From Lentisphaera marina (GTDB lineage: Bacteria > Verrucomicrobiota > Lentisphaeria > Lentisphaerales > Lentisphaeraceae): a stretch of 64,000 nucleotides of DNA. Numbering within the stretch: position 1 is the stretch's first letter; each line of letters starts with the position of its first letter. The stretch is from NCBI RefSeq assembly GCF_028745505.1, contig NZ_JAQZZL010000001.1, positions 2,229,818 through 2,293,817 of the forward strand, written 5' to 3'. The notes under the pieces are model-generated. The model had not been told where the DNA came from and did not search any database. It was given only the letters and a program-made list of their open reading frames with translations. This document shows positions 62,217 to 64,000 of the stretch, piece by piece. Both the position numbers and the translations under genes were made by a program.

Positions 62217-64000
62217 AAACCACTCTTCTTTTACTCTTCCTTTTCACCAGATTGCTCTCGGCAGATAACAAGAAGCCCAATATCGTCTTCTTTTTTACTG
62301 ACGACCAGACCAGCAGCAGCCTGGGCTGCTATGGAAATGAAATTGCTCAAACGCCCAATATCGATAAACTGGCAAGCCAGGGAACGCGCTTTACCAACGC
62401 CTTTGTCAGTCAATCCATCTGTTGGGCCAGCAGAACCACCATCCTCACCGGGCTTACCGGCCGCAGTTTCGGAACTCCGAAAGGGGCACGGTCGGACGCA
62501 GTAAAGGAACTGTACAGCGATATCCTTCGCAACCATGGTTACCGAACCGGCTACTATGGGAAATGGCATGCCAAGATGCCAAAGGGCTGGAAAAAGAAGG
62601 CTCACTTTGATAAGTTCGGAGAAATTTTCAGACGGCCCTTTTACAAAAAACAGCCGGATGGCAGTCTGCGGCATGAAACGGAATTGATTGTCGACCGCGG
62701 CATTTCTTTCCTCAAGAGTCAGCCCAAAGATAAACCGTTTGCCTTGAACCTGTGGTTTAACGCCTGTCACGCCGAAGACCAGGATCGCCGCCCCGGCATT
62801 GGACACTTTCCCTGGCCGCGGGCTGTTGACGGCATGTATGACGATGTGGACTTCAAAGCACCCCGCCTGAATGACCCCGCCATTTTTGAGAGCCACCCAG
62901 AGTTTTTTCAGACAACCATAAACCGGACTCGCTACTTCTGGCGCTGGAATACACCGCAAAAGTATCAGACCAACATGAGAGCCTACTACCGCATGGTGAC
63001 AGGTATTGATGTTGCCATCGGCAGGTTTATGAAGGCACTGGAAGACGCTGGTCTGGCGGACAACACCATTATCGTTTATTCCGCCGACAATGGCTACTAC
63101 CTGGGCAACCGCGGCTTTGCCGGAAAATGGTCTCACTACGAGGAGTCACTGCGCGTGCCGCTGATCATCATGGACCCAAGGGTCCCAAATAAACAAAAGG
63201 GCAAAGTCGTCGACTCCATGGCACTGAATCTTGACTTCCCGGCCACTTTTCTGGATTGGGCCGGTGCCAGGATACCTGACCGGTATCAGGGACACAGTTT
63301 AGAAGCTCTGGTGAGCACCGGGGAAGCAAAAAACTGGCGAACGGAAACCTTCCATGAGTTCTTTTCCGGACGAGCCAGGAACCCGGCATTCGAAGGCATC
63401 CGCAATGCCAATTATAAATATGCCCGCTATTTCGATAATGGGGATTATGAGTTTTTACACGACTTAAGAAAAGATCCAGATGAATTGCTTAACCTGGCAA
63501 AGGATCCGGAATATAAAAAAGTGCTGGAACAGATGCGCCAGCGTACAACAGAAAGAGTCAAAGAACTGGGTGGCCCTCTTGCTCCATTGAAAGAAAAGAA
63601 GGTCCAATCCACAGCGCCCTTTCCCAAGGCAAGCGCTTATATTTCTCACACACAAGATGCAAATGGTTTTGTATCTCTGTTCGACGGCAAAAACTTAAAA
63701 GGCTGGGCCGGAGACAGTGATTACTGGACGGTGAAAAACGGCGCCATTACTGGCACCACAGATGGATCTCTGAAGAAAAGTACCTTTCTAAGTTGGAAGG
63801 GCTCGACGATCCGCAATTTTGATCTGCGCCTGAAAGTTAAGATAAGTTCCGGCGGAAACAGTGGTATTCAATACCGCGCCTTTTCACGTCCGGACCTAGG
63901 CCTCTACGACGTCTCCGGATACCAATGTGACATCGTCCCGGACAAACCGGCATACAACGGTATGCTTTATGAAGAAAAAGGTCGCGGAATCCTTTCGCGC
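62213..64000 (+). CDS. Sulfatase (CWASR) fused to DUF1080 domain, partial at window end
   Basis: An open frame of 596 codons runs from the ATG at 62213 to the window end without a stop. Signal peptide 1-18; KPNIVFFFTDDQTSSSLGCYG; formylglycine motif CWASR at 71-75 (Trp and Ala are unusual); GKWHAKMPKGW; YSADNGYYLGNRG; LHDLRKDPDELLNLA. From about residue 485 a second domain begins: FVSLFDGKNLKGWAG, then YWTVKNGAITGTTDG and NSGIQYRAF, which is DUF1080 (3-keto-disaccharide hydrolase-like jelly roll). The fusion suggests sulfate removal plus sugar binding or hydrolysis in one exported protein. GC higher than the two preceding genes. It overlaps the upstream stop by four bases. Confidence 0.92.
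   Translation, partial: MKTTLLLLFLFTRLLSADNKKPNIVFFFTDDQTSSSLGCYGNEIAQTPNIDKLASQGTRFTNAFVSQSICWASRTTILTGLTGRSFGTPKGARSDAVKELYSDILRNHGYRTGYYGKWHAKMPKGWKKKAHFDKFGEIFRRPFYKKQPDGSLRHETELIVDRGISFLKSQPKDKPFALNLWFNACHAEDQDRRPGIGHFPWPRAVDGMYDDVDFKAPRLNDPAIFESHPEFFQTTINRTRYFWRWNTPQKYQTNMRAYYRMVTGIDVAIGRFMKALEDAGLADNTIIVYSADNGYYLGNRGFAGKWSHYEESLRVPLIIMDPRVPNKQKGKVVDSMALNLDFPATFLDWAGARIPDRYQGHSLEALVSTGEAKNWRTETFHEFFSGRARNPAFEGIRNANYKYARYFDNGDYEFLHDLRKDPDELLNLAKDPEYKKVLEQMRQRTTERVKELGGPLAPLKEKKVQSTAPFPKASAYISHTQDANGFVSLFDGKNLKGWAGDSDYWTVKNGAITGTTDGSLKKSTFLSWKGSTIRNFDLRLKVKISSGGNSGIQYRAFSRPDLGLYDVSGYQCDIVPDKPAYNGMLYEEKGRGILSR

Noticed and set aside
62231-63136. 301-residue minus-strand reading frame at the right end
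   Set aside because: Antisense to a sulfatase with all family motifs on the plus strand; no independent support.
1-64000. CRISPR arrays, rRNA or tRNA genes
   Set aside because: No regularly spaced direct repeats with unique spacers and no rRNA or complete tRNA pattern was seen on either strand.

Overview
The window looks like a chromosomal segment of a marine member of the PVC group, most likely a Lentisphaera-type bacterium (Lentisphaerota). This is inferred from gene content: 13 type I (formylglycine) sulfatases in 64 kb, H-X9-DG pseudopilins, Planctomycete-type cytochrome proteins paired with DUF1501/DUF1552 partners, ECF sigma/Ser-Thr kinase pairs, and moderate to low GC. No rRNA, tRNA or CRISPR array was seen, and no formylglycine-generating enzyme or anaerobic maturase lies in the window.

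Layout. 1-3.4 kb: three tandem pseudopilin genes (941-bp period) and a beta-propeller lactonase-like protein. 3.5-6.2 kb: ECF sigma factor plus membrane Ser/Thr kinase. 6.3-10 kb: two sulfatases and a CBM6-like protein. 10.2-14.5 kb: AT-rich accessory segment of lipoproteins and small membrane proteins, with a secreted HExxH metallopeptidase split by an IS256-family element. 14.7-19.4 kb: jelly-roll protein, DUF1587/1592/1588/1585 cytochrome protein and DUF1552 partner. 19.5-21.6 kb: a second, apparently identical IS256 copy in the last codons of another pseudopilin. 21.7-31.1 kb: five sulfatases behind an FG-GAP protein. 31.1-35.8 kb: lipoproteins, a YceK-like protein and ApbE. 35.8-36.2 kb: hairpin-rich non-coding region. 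36.2-45.6 kb (plus strand): PSD1/DUF1549/DUF1553 cytochrome protein, DUF1501 protein, double-FAD oxidoreductase, sulfatase and esterase. 46.2-47.5 kb: IS5-like element. 47.6-50.2 kb: second ECF sigma/kinase module with the kinase broken twice. 50.6-64 kb: a polysaccharide-degradation locus (beta-helix protein, a lyase-like/SGNH-esterase/DUF1961 protein, and five sulfatases, the last fused to DUF1080 and cut by the window end). Its first 5.5 kb is visibly GC-rich compared with the rest.

How it fits together. Most genes encode exported proteins for stripping sulfate and acyl groups from, and cleaving, sulfated polysaccharides. Many of these enzymes end in a lysine-rich tail. Two bipartite promoter motifs recur: TTGTCA-N16-TACAAT-like (eight sites, including all four complete or partial pseudopilin promoters) and CGGCAGG-N13-CAAAT (three sites, before the ApbE, PSD1 and FAD-oxidoreductase operons). 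Short palindromic REP-like units are scattered between genes. The most intriguing unexplained element is the hairpin array at about 35.9-36.1 kb, which could be an orphan structured RNA.
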